Part shown: one piece after another, positions 24,414 through 31,992 of the stretch
Layout of the letters: the number at the start of each line of letters is the position of its first letter
How positions within the stretch are numbered: position 1 is the first letter of the stretch
Assembly: GCA_050123275.1 (NCBI GenBank)
Contig: JASFHK010000012.1
Span: 1 to 49,276 of the forward strand
Direction of reading: 5' to 3'
DNA length: 49,276 nucleotides
Source: E44-bin88 sp050123275
Lineage (GTDB): Bacteria > Chloroflexota > Dehalococcoidia > Dehalococcoidales > BS750m-G39
Made by a program: the position numbers and the translations under genes
The notes under the pieces: model-generated
Told to the model about the DNA's origin: nothing
Seen by the model: the letters and a program-made list of their open reading frames with translations, nothing else
The model's database searches: none

Positions 24414-25338
24414 CGGCCCCCTCTTTTCGGTAATAGCTCAAAAAAAAGTCCTCCAGGGTCGGCACTTCGATTAGAATGTTCGTCATCTGCAGCCCACCCA
24501 TATATTCCAGCAATTTCTGGATATCGCCCTTATAGAAGAATTCCAGTCTTTTTTCGCTGGAGCTGATTTCTTCAACGCCGAAATCTTTTTTCAGGCTATT
24601 CAGAATATGGGGAGAGTCCCCTATCATCAGGTCAAGTGTTATCTTCTTGCCCACTAGCGACCGGTATTTTTTGAGGTCTTCGACAAAGGCGAGTTTACCC
24701 TCTTTGATTATGCCCACCCGGTGGCAAACCCTCTCGACTTCCTTGAGGATGTGCGAAGAGAGGAATATGGTAACTCCCCGACGCTGCTCCTGTTGAAGCA
24801 GTTCGTAGAATTCCTCCTGAACCAGCGGGTCGAGTCCCGAGGTAGGCTCATCCAAAATCACCAATTTGGGTTCATGGCAAAAGGCCTGAATAATGCCGAC
24901 AATCTGTTTCATCCCTTTGGAATACGTCTTTATCTTGCCCTTAAGGCCAAAGCTGAATCTTTGAACCAGCTCTTCCGTCTTATCTCTGACCGGCTGGTTG
25001 TCACCCAAACCCCTTACCTTCAGGAGGTGCCGGATGAAATCTAGGCCGGATAGCTCCTGATAAAGACCGAAATCGCCGGGCAGATAACCTATATCGTTTA
25101 GTATCTCTTTACGATGACCGGCCAGCTTTTTGCCCAAAATCTCGACGCTGCCCCCGGAGGGTTTCATTAACCCTAGCAGCAAGCGGATGGTGGTGGTCTT
25201 GCCTGCGCCGTTGGGGCCTAAAAAGCCGAAAATTTCTCCCTCTTTTACGTTCAGCTCGAGGTCGGCGATGCCCCGCGCCGAGCCGTAATGCTTGGTCAAA
25301 GCATGAGTTTCTATTACGTTACGGGAAGTTTGCTTCAT
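24406..25338 (-). CDS. ABC transporter ATP-binding protein
   Basis: This 310-residue ATPase has Walker A GPNGAGKTTTIR (about 40-51), the Q-loop region, signature-like TYSKGMKQIVGII (about 138-150; SKGMKQ in place of the classical LSGGQ, common in the ABC-2 exporter group), Walker B LVILDEPTSGLDP (about 158-170) and the H-loop SSHILKEVERVC. The ~80-residue C-terminal extension is the regulatory tail of drug/lipid exporters. It starts 10 bp after tetR. Confidence 0.95.
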   Translation of the reverse strand: MKQTSRNVIETHALTKHYGSARGIADLELNVKEGEIFGFLGPNGAGKTTTIRLLLGLMKPSGGSVEILGKKLAGHRKEILNDIGYLPGDFGLYQELSGLDFIRHLLKVRGLGDNQPVRDKTEELVQRFSFGLKGKIKTYSKGMKQIVGIIQAFCHEPKLVILDEPTSGLDPLVQEEFYELLQQEQRRGVTIFLSSHILKEVERVCHRVGIIKEGKLAFVEDLKKYRSLVGKKITLDLMIGDSPHILNSLKKDFGVEEISSSEKRLEFFYKGDIQKLLEYMGGLQMTNILIEVPTLEDFFLSYYRKEGADA

Positions 25339-25348
25339 GGTTTTGCCT

Positions 25349-25975
25349 TTACCGACCCGGCGTTACCGGGCCGCCCTTGTCCACGGCCAGATTGGCCACG
25401 AGGGAGGCGATAAGTAAATCGGCTACCTGGCGGGATACGGCTTTGCCGATAAAATCCCGGTGCAAAACGACAAAGTAGAGGGACTTCACCGCCCCGACGA
25501 TAACCCTGGGGTCATAGTCCCGTATAATGCCTTCCTGCTGCCAGCGCTCAACCAGTTGGGTGAGAAAGGACATGGTACTCTCCTGATGACGCCGGAACTT
25601 AGCGGCCGGTATTCGGCGGGAGAGGCTCTCGAATTCCTCTTTGTCCACCGACAACTTCAGCATGGGGTCGATTTCGAACAAATCGAGGACATAGCGCAGG
25701 AACTTCCTCAGGGTTTCCTTGGGGTTCTTCGCCTTGGCCAGTCGGCGGGACAGCTCTCGCTGTAACTTTTTATCGAATTCCTCGTTGATGGTCAGAAACA
25801 GGTCTTCCTTGGACTCGAAGAAGAGGTAGAAAGAGCCCTTGGCAATGCCGGCTTCCCGGGCCAAATCGGCTACGTTGGTTCTCCGCACCCCAAAACGTTC
25901 GAAGTGCTGGCGGCCCTTTTCAATCAGTTTTTCCCGAATAACACGTTTTTCCGGCTCGGTAAATCCTCTGGGCAT
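25349..25975 (-). CDS. TetR/AcrR-family regulator of the ABC exporter
   Basis: This 208-residue protein has the TetR N-terminal HTH (about 10-58; VRRTNVADLAREAGIAKGSFYLFFESKEDLF) and an all-helical ligand domain. It is the first gene of a three-gene operon with the ABC ATPase and permease, so it is probably an autoregulated repressor that a transported compound releases. Start ATG 25975 has a gagga site. Confidence 0.92.
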   Translation of the reverse strand: MPRGFTEPEKRVIREKLIEKGRQHFERFGVRRTNVADLAREAGIAKGSFYLFFESKEDLFLTINEEFDKKLQRELSRRLAKAKNPKETLRKFLRYVLDLFEIDPMLKLSVDKEEFESLSRRIPAAKFRRHQESTMSFLTQLVERWQQEGIIRDYDPRVIVGAVKSLYFVVLHRDFIGKAVSRQVADLLIASLVANLAVDKGGPVTPGR

Positions 25976-25994
25976 TTAAGTATCCTCTAAGTTT

Positions 25995-26050
25995 CTATGA
26001 CCAATATCGTCATATAGTCATAGCATAGCACCCGTTTTTATCCCTGTCAA
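25995..26050 (-). promoter_or_regulatory. Promoter and TetR operator of the tetR-ABC operon
   Basis: Minus strand: TTGACA (26050-26045), 17-nt spacer, TATGCT (26027-26022). Immediately downstream, plus-strand CTATGAC (25995-26001) pairs with GTCATAG (26017-26023), and an inner GTCATA (26009-26014) gives TATGAC-N7-GTCATA. These overlapping palindromes sit on the start site, as expected for a TetR repressor. Confidence 0.72.
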
Positions 26051-26069
26051 GACTCCGGGGCTGAAAACT

Positions 26070-26669
26070 TCAGGCCTGGGCGGGAAAATATTTGCGGGTG
26101 ATTTGGCCGGCTTCTTCGAGCCACTTTTGCCTTTGCTCTAAAGTGCTGGTGATGATAACGCCGAAGTTCCGGCGGTAGTAATCGCCGACGCCGCAGGAGA
26201 CCAGCATGTTGTTCCGCCACAGCCTTTCCAGGGGGTCGCCGAACATGGCCCGCTCCCTTTCCGGCGGCGTATTGGAGGTGGTGAAGACCAGCACCGCCTT
26301 CGCCTTGAGCAGACCGATGAGCACGCCGTCGCCGCTGTCCCCCTCGGCGAAGGTATAGGCCACGCCGGGACGCAGCACCCGGTCAATCCAGCCCTTGAGG
26401 ATGGCGGGCGGTTGCCCCCACCAGTTGGGGTGGACGATGACGATGCCTTCCGCTTGGGCCAGCTCGGCGCAGTGCCGGGAGATAACGGGCGGCAGGGACG
26501 CTCCTTCCGGTATTTCTCGGGCGGTAATCAGCGGCGGGAACTCTTCTTCGTAGAGGTCGTGGAAAACGACCTCGTGGTTATCGTCTCGCAGCGTTTGCGC
26601 CACCCTTTCGGCAATAGCCCGGTTGAAGCTCTTTTTATCGGGGTGGGCCAGAATCACGGAGATTTTCAT
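26070..26669 (-). CDS. Flavodoxin-fold NAD(P)H oxidoreductase (KefF/MdaB-like)
   Basis: This 199-residue protein begins ISVILAHPDKKSFNRAIAERV, the FMN/FAD phosphate-binding region of the quinone reductase family, and has HPNWWGQPPAILKGWIDRVLRPGVAYTF (about 79-106), the family signature. It would reduce quinones or similar two-electron acceptors with NAD(P)H. In some bacteria such proteins regulate K+ efflux antiporters (KefF); here the neighbour is a P-type ATPase whose stop overlaps its start by 4 bp (ATGA), so it may be a redox accessory. Confidence 0.9.
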   Translation of the reverse strand: MKISVILAHPDKKSFNRAIAERVAQTLRDDNHEVVFHDLYEEEFPPLITAREIPEGASLPPVISRHCAELAQAEGIVIVHPNWWGQPPAILKGWIDRVLRPGVAYTFAEGDSGDGVLIGLLKAKAVLVFTTSNTPPERERAMFGDPLERLWRNNMLVSCGVGDYYRRNFGVIITSTLEQRQKWLEEAGQITRKYFPAQA

Positions 26670-29392
26670 GATTTAAGTCCTTTCCTGATTGAAGCCCGCT
26701 CCCGCCAGCGGAAGACGGCCTTGGTCAGCTCCAATACCGGGAAGACGGTAGCCGCCAGCCCGACGACGAGCAGCCAGTCGAAGGCGCTCAGGGGGAAGGT
26801 GTGGAAAGAGGGCTGCAGCGCGGGCAGGTAGACGATGAGCACCAGCAGCGCGATTTCCCAGGGGATGGCGATGTTAAGCCACTTGTTCTTGAAAACGCCT
26901 ATCTTGAAGAGCGACTGCTTGTCGGAGCGGAAGTTGTAGGCCTTGAAGAACTGTATCATCACCAGGGTGAGGAAACAGAGCGCCTGCGCCTCCAGCATGC
27001 CCCGCCCCGAGTCCAGCGCCCACTTGAAGACGCCCAGGTTGACCAGGCACGACCAGACGCCGCCGACCACCATCAGCGTCAGCACCTCCCTGGTAAAGAC
27101 GCCCTGGCCGCGCGGGCGCGGCTTCTCCCGCATCAGGCCGGGGGCGGGCGGGTCCACGGAAAGAGCGATGGCGGGCAAACCGTCGGTGGCCAGGTTCACC
27201 CAGAGTATCTGGATGGCCACCAGGGGGATGGCGCCCGCGGGCAGCCCCAGCCAGGGCCCGAAAAGGATGGCCCCCGCCATGAGCAGTATCTCACCGATGT
27301 TGGAGGAGAGCAGGTACATCAGGTATTTCTTGATGTTGCTGAAGATGCCACGCCCCTCCTCGATGGCAGCCACGATGGAGGCGAAGTTGTCGTCGGTTAA
27401 GACCATGTCGGCGGCCTCGGTGGTGACGTCGGTGCCGGTGATGCCCATGGCGATGCCGATATCGGCTTTTTTGAGCGCCGGGGCGTCGTTGACGCCGTCG
27501 CCGGTCATGGCCACCACGTGCCCTTGCTTGGCCAGCGCCTCCACCACGCGCAATTTGTGCGCCGGCGAGACGCGGGCGTAGACCTCGACGCTTTCCACCA
27601 TCGCTTCCAGCGCCGGCTGGCCGATTCTATCGAGCTCGGCGCCGGTGAGCACCAGCCCCCCTCTGAGCAGGCCCAGCTCGCGGGCGATGGCCACCGCCGT
27701 CGTCTCGTGGTCGCCGGTAATCATCACCGCCTTCACCCCCGCCCGCTGGCAGCGCTCTATGGCCTGTTTCGCCTCCTCGCGCGGCGGGTCGATCATCCCC
27801 GCCAGCCCGGCGAAGACCATCTCCCGTTCGATGGAGCCGGTGATGGCGCCGCCGGTTTCCAGCCGCTTGTAGGCCAGGCCCAGCACGCGCAGAGCGCCGT
27901 CGGACATCTCTTTAGCCGCGGCGACTATGGTTTCGCGGTCTTCGTCGCTCAACTCGCGGTGCCGCCCGCCGGCGTAGATGTAGCGGCAGGCTTCCAGGAC
28001 CAGCTCGGGGGCGCCCTTGGAGCAGGCGATAATGCCCTGGGGCATGCGGTGGACGGTGGTCATCCGCTTCCGCTCCGAGGAAAAGGGTAGCTCGCCGAGG
28101 CGGGGGAAACGGAGGTTAAGCTCATCAAGCCTGAGGCCCGCCTTGGCCGCCGTCACCAGCAGCGCGCCTTCGGTGGGGTCGCCGCCGACTTCCCACTCTC
28201 CCTCCTCTTTGGTGAGCACGGCGTCGTTGCAGAGAGCGCCGACGAGCAGCAATCTTTCCAAAGCCGAGTCGGCCTCGACCTTAACCTTCTCGCCGCCGGC
28301 GCTAAAATCGCCCTTCGGCTCGTAGCCGACGCCGCCGACCTCGATAGACATATCGTCGCTGTAGATGCGGCGCACCGTCATCTTGCCCTGGGTAAGCGTA
28401 CCCGTCTTGTCGGAGCAGATAAAGGTGGTGCTGCCCAGCGTTTCCACGGCGGGCATGCGGCGCACCAGAGCGTTACGCCGCGCCATGCGGCGCACGCCTA
28501 AAGCCAGGCTGATGGCGACCACGGCCGGCAGCGCCTCGGGCACGGCCGCCACCGCCAGGGCGATGCCCCAGATAAACATCTCCAGCAGCTCGTTGCCCCG
28601 CAGCACCCCCAGCCCGGAAAGGATGAAGCAGAGGCAAAGCGCGCCGATGGCAATCCACTTGCCGGTGCGGTCGAGGTTGATTTCCAGCGGCGTCCGCTCC
28701 GCCTTGACCGCCTGCAAAAGCCCGGCGATCTTACCGAACTCGGTGGTCATGCCGGTGGCGGTAACCACGGCGCAGCCCCGCCCGTCGATAACCGCCGTAC
28801 CCGTATAGACCATGTCGCTGCGGTCGCCCAGGGGAACCTCACCCTCGATGGCGCTGATGTTCTTCTCTACGGGGGCGGACTCACCGGTGAGGGCGGCCTC
28901 GCCCGTCTTGAGGTTGACCGTCTCGATGAGGCGGGCGTCGGCGGCTATCTTGTCGCCCGTGCGCAGGATAATAACGTCGCCGGGGACCAGTTCGCGGGCG
29001 GGAATCTCGATTTCCTTGCCGTTACGGCGCACCGAAGCCGTCGGCGCCGCCATCTTACGCAGCGCCTCCATGGCGCGCTCGGCCCTGTATTCCTGGAAGA
29101 AACCTAACCCGCTGGCGAAGAGGACGATGATGCCGATGATAACGGCGTCGGCGACCTCGCCCAGCACCGCCGAAAGCACCACGGCGATGAGCAGGATGAT
29201 GATGAGAAAACTCTTGAACTGGCGCAGGAAAAGCGCCCAGGGGGAGATGCCCTTGGTCTCGGCCAGCTCGTTGGCGCCGTAGCGTCCCAGTCGCTGGCCG
29301 GCCTCGTTTTGACTCAGGCCGTCGCGCCCGGAGTTAAGCGCGCTCAGGGCGTCATCGGCTTTACGTTGGTACCACGGCTGTTCTGCGGACAT
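26666..29392 (-). CDS. P2A-type (Ca2+-like) cation-transporting ATPase
   Basis: This 908-residue P-type ATPase pumps cations using an aspartyl-phosphate intermediate. The actuator TGESAPVEK (about 178), phosphorylation motif CSDKTGTLTQ (Asp about 328) and hinge TGDGVNDAPALKKAD are intact. Residues corresponding to the SERCA site II calcium ligands are conserved: VPEALPAVVAI in M4, SSNIGE in M5 and LWVNLATDGLPA in M6, so Ca2+ (or Mn2+) is the likely ion. A cation ATPase N-terminal domain opens the protein (AEQPWYQRKADDAL). No Shine-Dalgarno site; TATAAT lies 11 nt upstream of ATG 29392. Confidence 0.94.
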   Translation of the reverse strand: MSAEQPWYQRKADDALSALNSGRDGLSQNEAGQRLGRYGANELAETKGISPWALFLRQFKSFLIIILLIAVVLSAVLGEVADAVIIGIIVLFASGLGFFQEYRAERAMEALRKMAAPTASVRRNGKEIEIPARELVPGDVIILRTGDKIAADARLIETVNLKTGEAALTGESAPVEKNISAIEGEVPLGDRSDMVYTGTAVIDGRGCAVVTATGMTTEFGKIAGLLQAVKAERTPLEINLDRTGKWIAIGALCLCFILSGLGVLRGNELLEMFIWGIALAVAAVPEALPAVVAISLALGVRRMARRNALVRRMPAVETLGSTTFICSDKTGTLTQGKMTVRRIYSDDMSIEVGGVGYEPKGDFSAGGEKVKVEADSALERLLLVGALCNDAVLTKEEGEWEVGGDPTEGALLVTAAKAGLRLDELNLRFPRLGELPFSSERKRMTTVHRMPQGIIACSKGAPELVLEACRYIYAGGRHRELSDEDRETIVAAAKEMSDGALRVLGLAYKRLETGGAITGSIEREMVFAGLAGMIDPPREEAKQAIERCQRAGVKAVMITGDHETTAVAIARELGLLRGGLVLTGAELDRIGQPALEAMVESVEVYARVSPAHKLRVVEALAKQGHVVAMTGDGVNDAPALKKADIGIAMGITGTDVTTEAADMVLTDDNFASIVAAIEEGRGIFSNIKKYLMYLLSSNIGEILLMAGAILFGPWLGLPAGAIPLVAIQILWVNLATDGLPAIALSVDPPAPGLMREKPRPRGQGVFTREVLTLMVVGGVWSCLVNLGVFKWALDSGRGMLEAQALCFLTLVMIQFFKAYNFRSDKQSLFKIGVFKNKWLNIAIPWEIALLVLIVYLPALQPSFHTFPLSAFDWLLVVGLAATVFPVLELTKAVFRWRERASIRKGLKS

Positions 29393-29403
29393 CGGTCGAA
29401 AGT

Positions 29404-29427
29404 ATTATAACCCGGCCGGAGACGAGT
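29404..29427 (-). promoter_or_regulatory. Probable near-leaderless promoter of the P-type ATPase operon
   Basis: Minus-strand TATAAT (29409-29404) lies 11 nt before ATG 29392. The -35 region is weak (ttttca at the 17-18-nt distance). Predicted leader about 4-5 nt. Confidence 0.45.
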
Positions 29428-29445
29428 TGAAAACCGCGCGGGGGA

Positions 29446-30042
29446 TTAGTCTCTCTTGCCCACCAGCCCGTAGATGAAGAGGTAGTTGAGCTGGCGGTAG
29501 ACCTCCAATTCCGGCTTGATTTCGGCTACCAGCTCGGGGCTGGCGTAAACTCCGCGGCGGATTATCTCCAGGTACTTGACCATCAGCTCCATCGGCAGGC
29601 CGGGGTTGATAAAGCCCTCCCTTTTCCCCTCCTCCAGCAGCTCCAGCGTGGCCCGGTTGACGTCCTCTTTCCAGAAAGCTTCGAGCCATGTCATCAACTG
29701 GGGGTCGTTACGCGACGCCTCCCGCATCACTTCCCCACGGTATTCGCTGGCTATCTTGGCCTTGTCGAAGACGATGGTTTCCAGCTTCTCGGGGAAGGGC
29801 ATATCGCTGCGTATAATCTCCCAGGCACGGTCCATTATCCGCCGCATGAGAACCTTGACCGTTTCCCGCACCAGCCCGTCCTTGCTGCCGAAGTGGTTGT
29901 ATATCGTCACCGGGGAAACGCCGGCGGCGGCGGCGATTTCGTTAATGGAGGCCTTTTTGAAGCCGTGGACCTTGAAAAGCTCCATGGCCGCCTCGATGAT
30001 TGCCTTCTGGCTCTGTTCCTTTTTACGCTCGAAGCCGTCCAT
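29446..30042 (-). CDS. TetR-family regulator divergent from an MFS exporter
   Basis: This 198-residue TetR protein has the HTH at about 10-55 (AAMELFKVHGFKKASINEIAAAAGVSPVTIYNHFGSKDGLV) and a helical ligand domain. It is transcribed away from the MFS exporter at 30180, sharing a promoter region with interlocked -35 boxes, so it very likely controls it. The strong site ggaggcgag precedes ATG 30042. The P-type ATPase lies 53 bp downstream on the same strand but has its own -10 box. Confidence 0.92.
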   Translation of the reverse strand: MDGFERKKEQSQKAIIEAAMELFKVHGFKKASINEIAAAAGVSPVTIYNHFGSKDGLVRETVKVLMRRIMDRAWEIIRSDMPFPEKLETIVFDKAKIASEYRGEVMREASRNDPQLMTWLEAFWKEDVNRATLELLEEGKREGFINPGLPMELMVKYLEIIRRGVYASPELVAEIKPELEVYRQLNYLFIYGLVGKRD

Positions 30043-30083
30043 ATCTCGCCTCCGCCGGGCTATTTGTTGAAATCTTTTTAGTG

Positions 30084-30128
30084 ATTATATAAAAAAGTAT
30101 TGACAAAGTCAACCGCCGTTGCTAAAAT
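30084..30128. promoter_or_regulatory. Interlocked divergent promoters of tetR and the MFS gene
   Basis: Plus strand: TTGACA (30100-30105), 17 nt, TAAAAT (30123-30128). Minus strand: TTGACT (30112-30107), 17 nt, TATAAT (30089-30084). Both -35 hexamers are halves of the 13-bp palindrome ttgacaaagtcaa (30100-30112), so only one polymerase can occupy the site at a time. Confidence 0.75.
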
Positions 30129-30131
30129 TAG

Positions 30132-30157
30132 TGTAATAATTTAATAAACCAATTACA
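30132..30157. promoter_or_regulatory. Inverted repeat downstream of the MFS promoter
   Basis: TGTAAT (30132-30137), 14 nt and ATTACA (30152-30157) form a perfect 6-bp inverted repeat covering the expected MFS start site and early leader; a candidate TetR operator. Confidence 0.4.
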
Positions 30158-30179
30158 ACATTTAGCCAGGAGGCATGTC

Positions 30180-31709
30180 ATGGAGGCACTGAAGCAAACC
30201 CGTGAGTACCGGATGCGCTGGTGGACGCTGGTGGTCATCGCCATCAGCATCCTTATCGTCGTCCTCGATTCGACCATCGTTAACATCGCCCTGCCCACCC
30301 TGCAGCGCGAGCTGGGCGCCACCATCGCCCAGCTGCAGTGGATAATCACCTCTTATATCATGGTCTTCGGCGCGCTGATGCTGACCACGGGCTCGCTGGC
30401 CGACCGCTTCGGCCGCGCCCGCCTGCTCCAGCTGGGCATTATCGTTTTCGCCGGCGGCAGCGCCGCCGCCGCTTTCTCCGGCAGCGTCTGGCAGCTGATT
30501 ATTTGGCGCGCCGTCATGGGCGTGGGCGGCGCCATGATTCTGCCCGCCACCCTGGCCATTATCACCAACGTCTTTCCCCGCGAGGAGCGGGGCAAGGCCA
30601 TCGGCGTCTGGGCGGGTCTGAACGGCATCGGCATTGCTTTGGGGCCCATCATCGGCGGCCTCATTATCGACAGCCTCCAGTGGAACTGGATATTCTTAAT
30701 CAATCTGCCCATCGCCGCCGTGGCGCTGATTCTGGGCTGGTTTTTGGTGCCCAACAGCCGCGACCCCAACCCCAAGCGGCTCGACATACCGGGCACGTTG
30801 CTTTCTATCGCCGCCCTGGGCAGCCTGGTCTACGGGCTGATTCAGGGGGGAGATGTGGGCTGGGGCGATCCCGTCGTCATCGCCACCCTGGCCGGGGCCG
30901 CCGTCTTAATCTTCCTGTTTATTCTCTGGGAACGCCACACCGACCACCCCATGCTGGAGATTAGCTTCTTCAAAAACCGGCGCTTTTCCGCCGGCGTCGG
31001 CGCCGTCTGTTTGATGGCGCTGGCCATGATAGGGGTTACCTTCGGCCTGACGCTCTACATGCAGTTCGTCCAGGGTTACACCGCGCTGGAAACGGGGCTG
31101 CGCTTCGTGCCCCTGGCCGTGGGCATGCTCATCGGGGCCTCCTCCGCCGACCGGGTGGTGTCGCGCCTGGGGACGAACCGGGTCATCGTGCTGGGCTTTG
31201 CCGGCACCGCCATCGCCGACGCCTTCGCCGCTTTCTGGCAGGTTGACACGGCTTTCTGGCAGCTGGGCGTCATCTTCTTCGCCTTCGGCTTCTTCCTGGG
31301 CTACATCGCCGCCCCCGCCACCGACGCCGTGATGGGGGCGCTCTCCGAGGCCAAGGCCGGTATCGGCTCGGCGATGAACACGGTGAGCCGCATGGTGGCC
31401 GGCTCCATCGGCGTGGCCGTTATCGGCTCGGTGTTGAGCACGGTCTATTCCTCCAGCTTCGGCAAGGCGCTGGCCGCCCTACCCGATGTACCCGCCGAAA
31501 TCGCCGCCGCCGCCAGCGACTCGGTAGGCGCGGCGGTAACCGTCGCTCCCCAGCTCCCCGCCCCCCTAAACGGGCTGCTGGCTGAGGCGGCCAGGCAGAG
31601 CTTCATGGACGGCTGGCAGGTGATGGCCTTCGTTACCTGCGGTATGAGTATCGTGGGCGCCATAGTTATCTTGAAGTTCATGCCGCCGCACCACCAGGAC
31701 CTGCTCTAA
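30180..31709 (+). CDS. DHA2-family (EmrB/QacA-like) MFS drug exporter
   Basis: This 509-residue transporter shows the 14-helix DHA2 layout. Motif D1 LDSTIVNIALPTLQREL (about 26-42) and motif A GSLADRFGRARLL (about 69-81) are clear, with motif C-like GPIIGGLIIDSLQWNWIFLINLPI (about 155-178). Proton-driven export of hydrophobic compounds is the family's role. An aggaggc site precedes ATG 30180. Control by the divergent TetR gene is likely. Confidence 0.94.
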   Translation: MEALKQTREYRMRWWTLVVIAISILIVVLDSTIVNIALPTLQRELGATIAQLQWIITSYIMVFGALMLTTGSLADRFGRARLLQLGIIVFAGGSAAAAFSGSVWQLIIWRAVMGVGGAMILPATLAIITNVFPREERGKAIGVWAGLNGIGIALGPIIGGLIIDSLQWNWIFLINLPIAAVALILGWFLVPNSRDPNPKRLDIPGTLLSIAALGSLVYGLIQGGDVGWGDPVVIATLAGAAVLIFLFILWERHTDHPMLEISFFKNRRFSAGVGAVCLMALAMIGVTFGLTLYMQFVQGYTALETGLRFVPLAVGMLIGASSADRVVSRLGTNRVIVLGFAGTAIADAFAAFWQVDTAFWQLGVIFFAFGFFLGYIAAPATDAVMGALSEAKAGIGSAMNTVSRMVAGSIGVAVIGSVLSTVYSSSFGKALAALPDVPAEIAAAASDSVGAAVTVAPQLPAPLNGLLAEAARQSFMDGWQVMAFVTCGMSIVGAIVILKFMPPHHQDLL

Positions 31710-31735
31710 AGGTTTTCCGGGGCTACGGGGGCAGC

Positions 31736-31763
31736 TTGTTTTGTCCGACAAAGCTGTTATAAT
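31736..31763 (+). promoter_or_regulatory. Promoter of the tRNA-Arg/tRNA-Trp unit
   Basis: TTGTTT (31736-31741), 16-nt spacer, TATAAT (31758-31763), about 24 nt before tRNA-Arg. A hairpin (cagctt...aagctg, 31733-31757) overlaps it and might also end the MFS transcript. Confidence 0.6.
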
Positions 31764-31787
31764 AAAAAGGCTTCAAAAAACGAGCGT

Positions 31788-31863
31788 GCCCCTGTAGCTC
31801 AGAGGATAGAGCAGCGGTTTCCTAAACCGCGTGTCGCGCGTTCGAGTCGCGCCAGGGGTACCA
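31788..31863 (+). tRNA. tRNA-Arg (anticodon CCT)
   Basis: A 76-nt cloverleaf ending in CCA. Acceptor gcccctg pairs with caggggt (terminal G-U), anticodon stem gcggt/accgc encloses ttCCTaa, T-arm gcgcgttcgagtcgcgc. Reads AGG codons. Confidence 0.95.
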
Positions 31864-31905
31864 CTTAATTTTTGTCCCGATTTATGCTAATATATTCAGT
31901 GCTTT

Positions 31906-31981
31906 AGGAGTGTAGCTCAGCTGGAAGAGCAGCGGTCTCCAAAACCGCAGGTCGCGGGTTCGAATCCTGCCACTCCTGCCA
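31906..31981 (+). tRNA. tRNA-Trp (anticodon CCA)
   Basis: A 76-nt cloverleaf ending in CCA. Acceptor aggagtg pairs with cactcct, anticodon loop ctCCAaa in stem gcggt/accgc. It lies 42 nt after tRNA-Arg and only 11 nt before the start codon of the flavin oxidoreductase gene. Confidence 0.95.
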
Positions 31982-31992
31982 GTTTTTATAAG

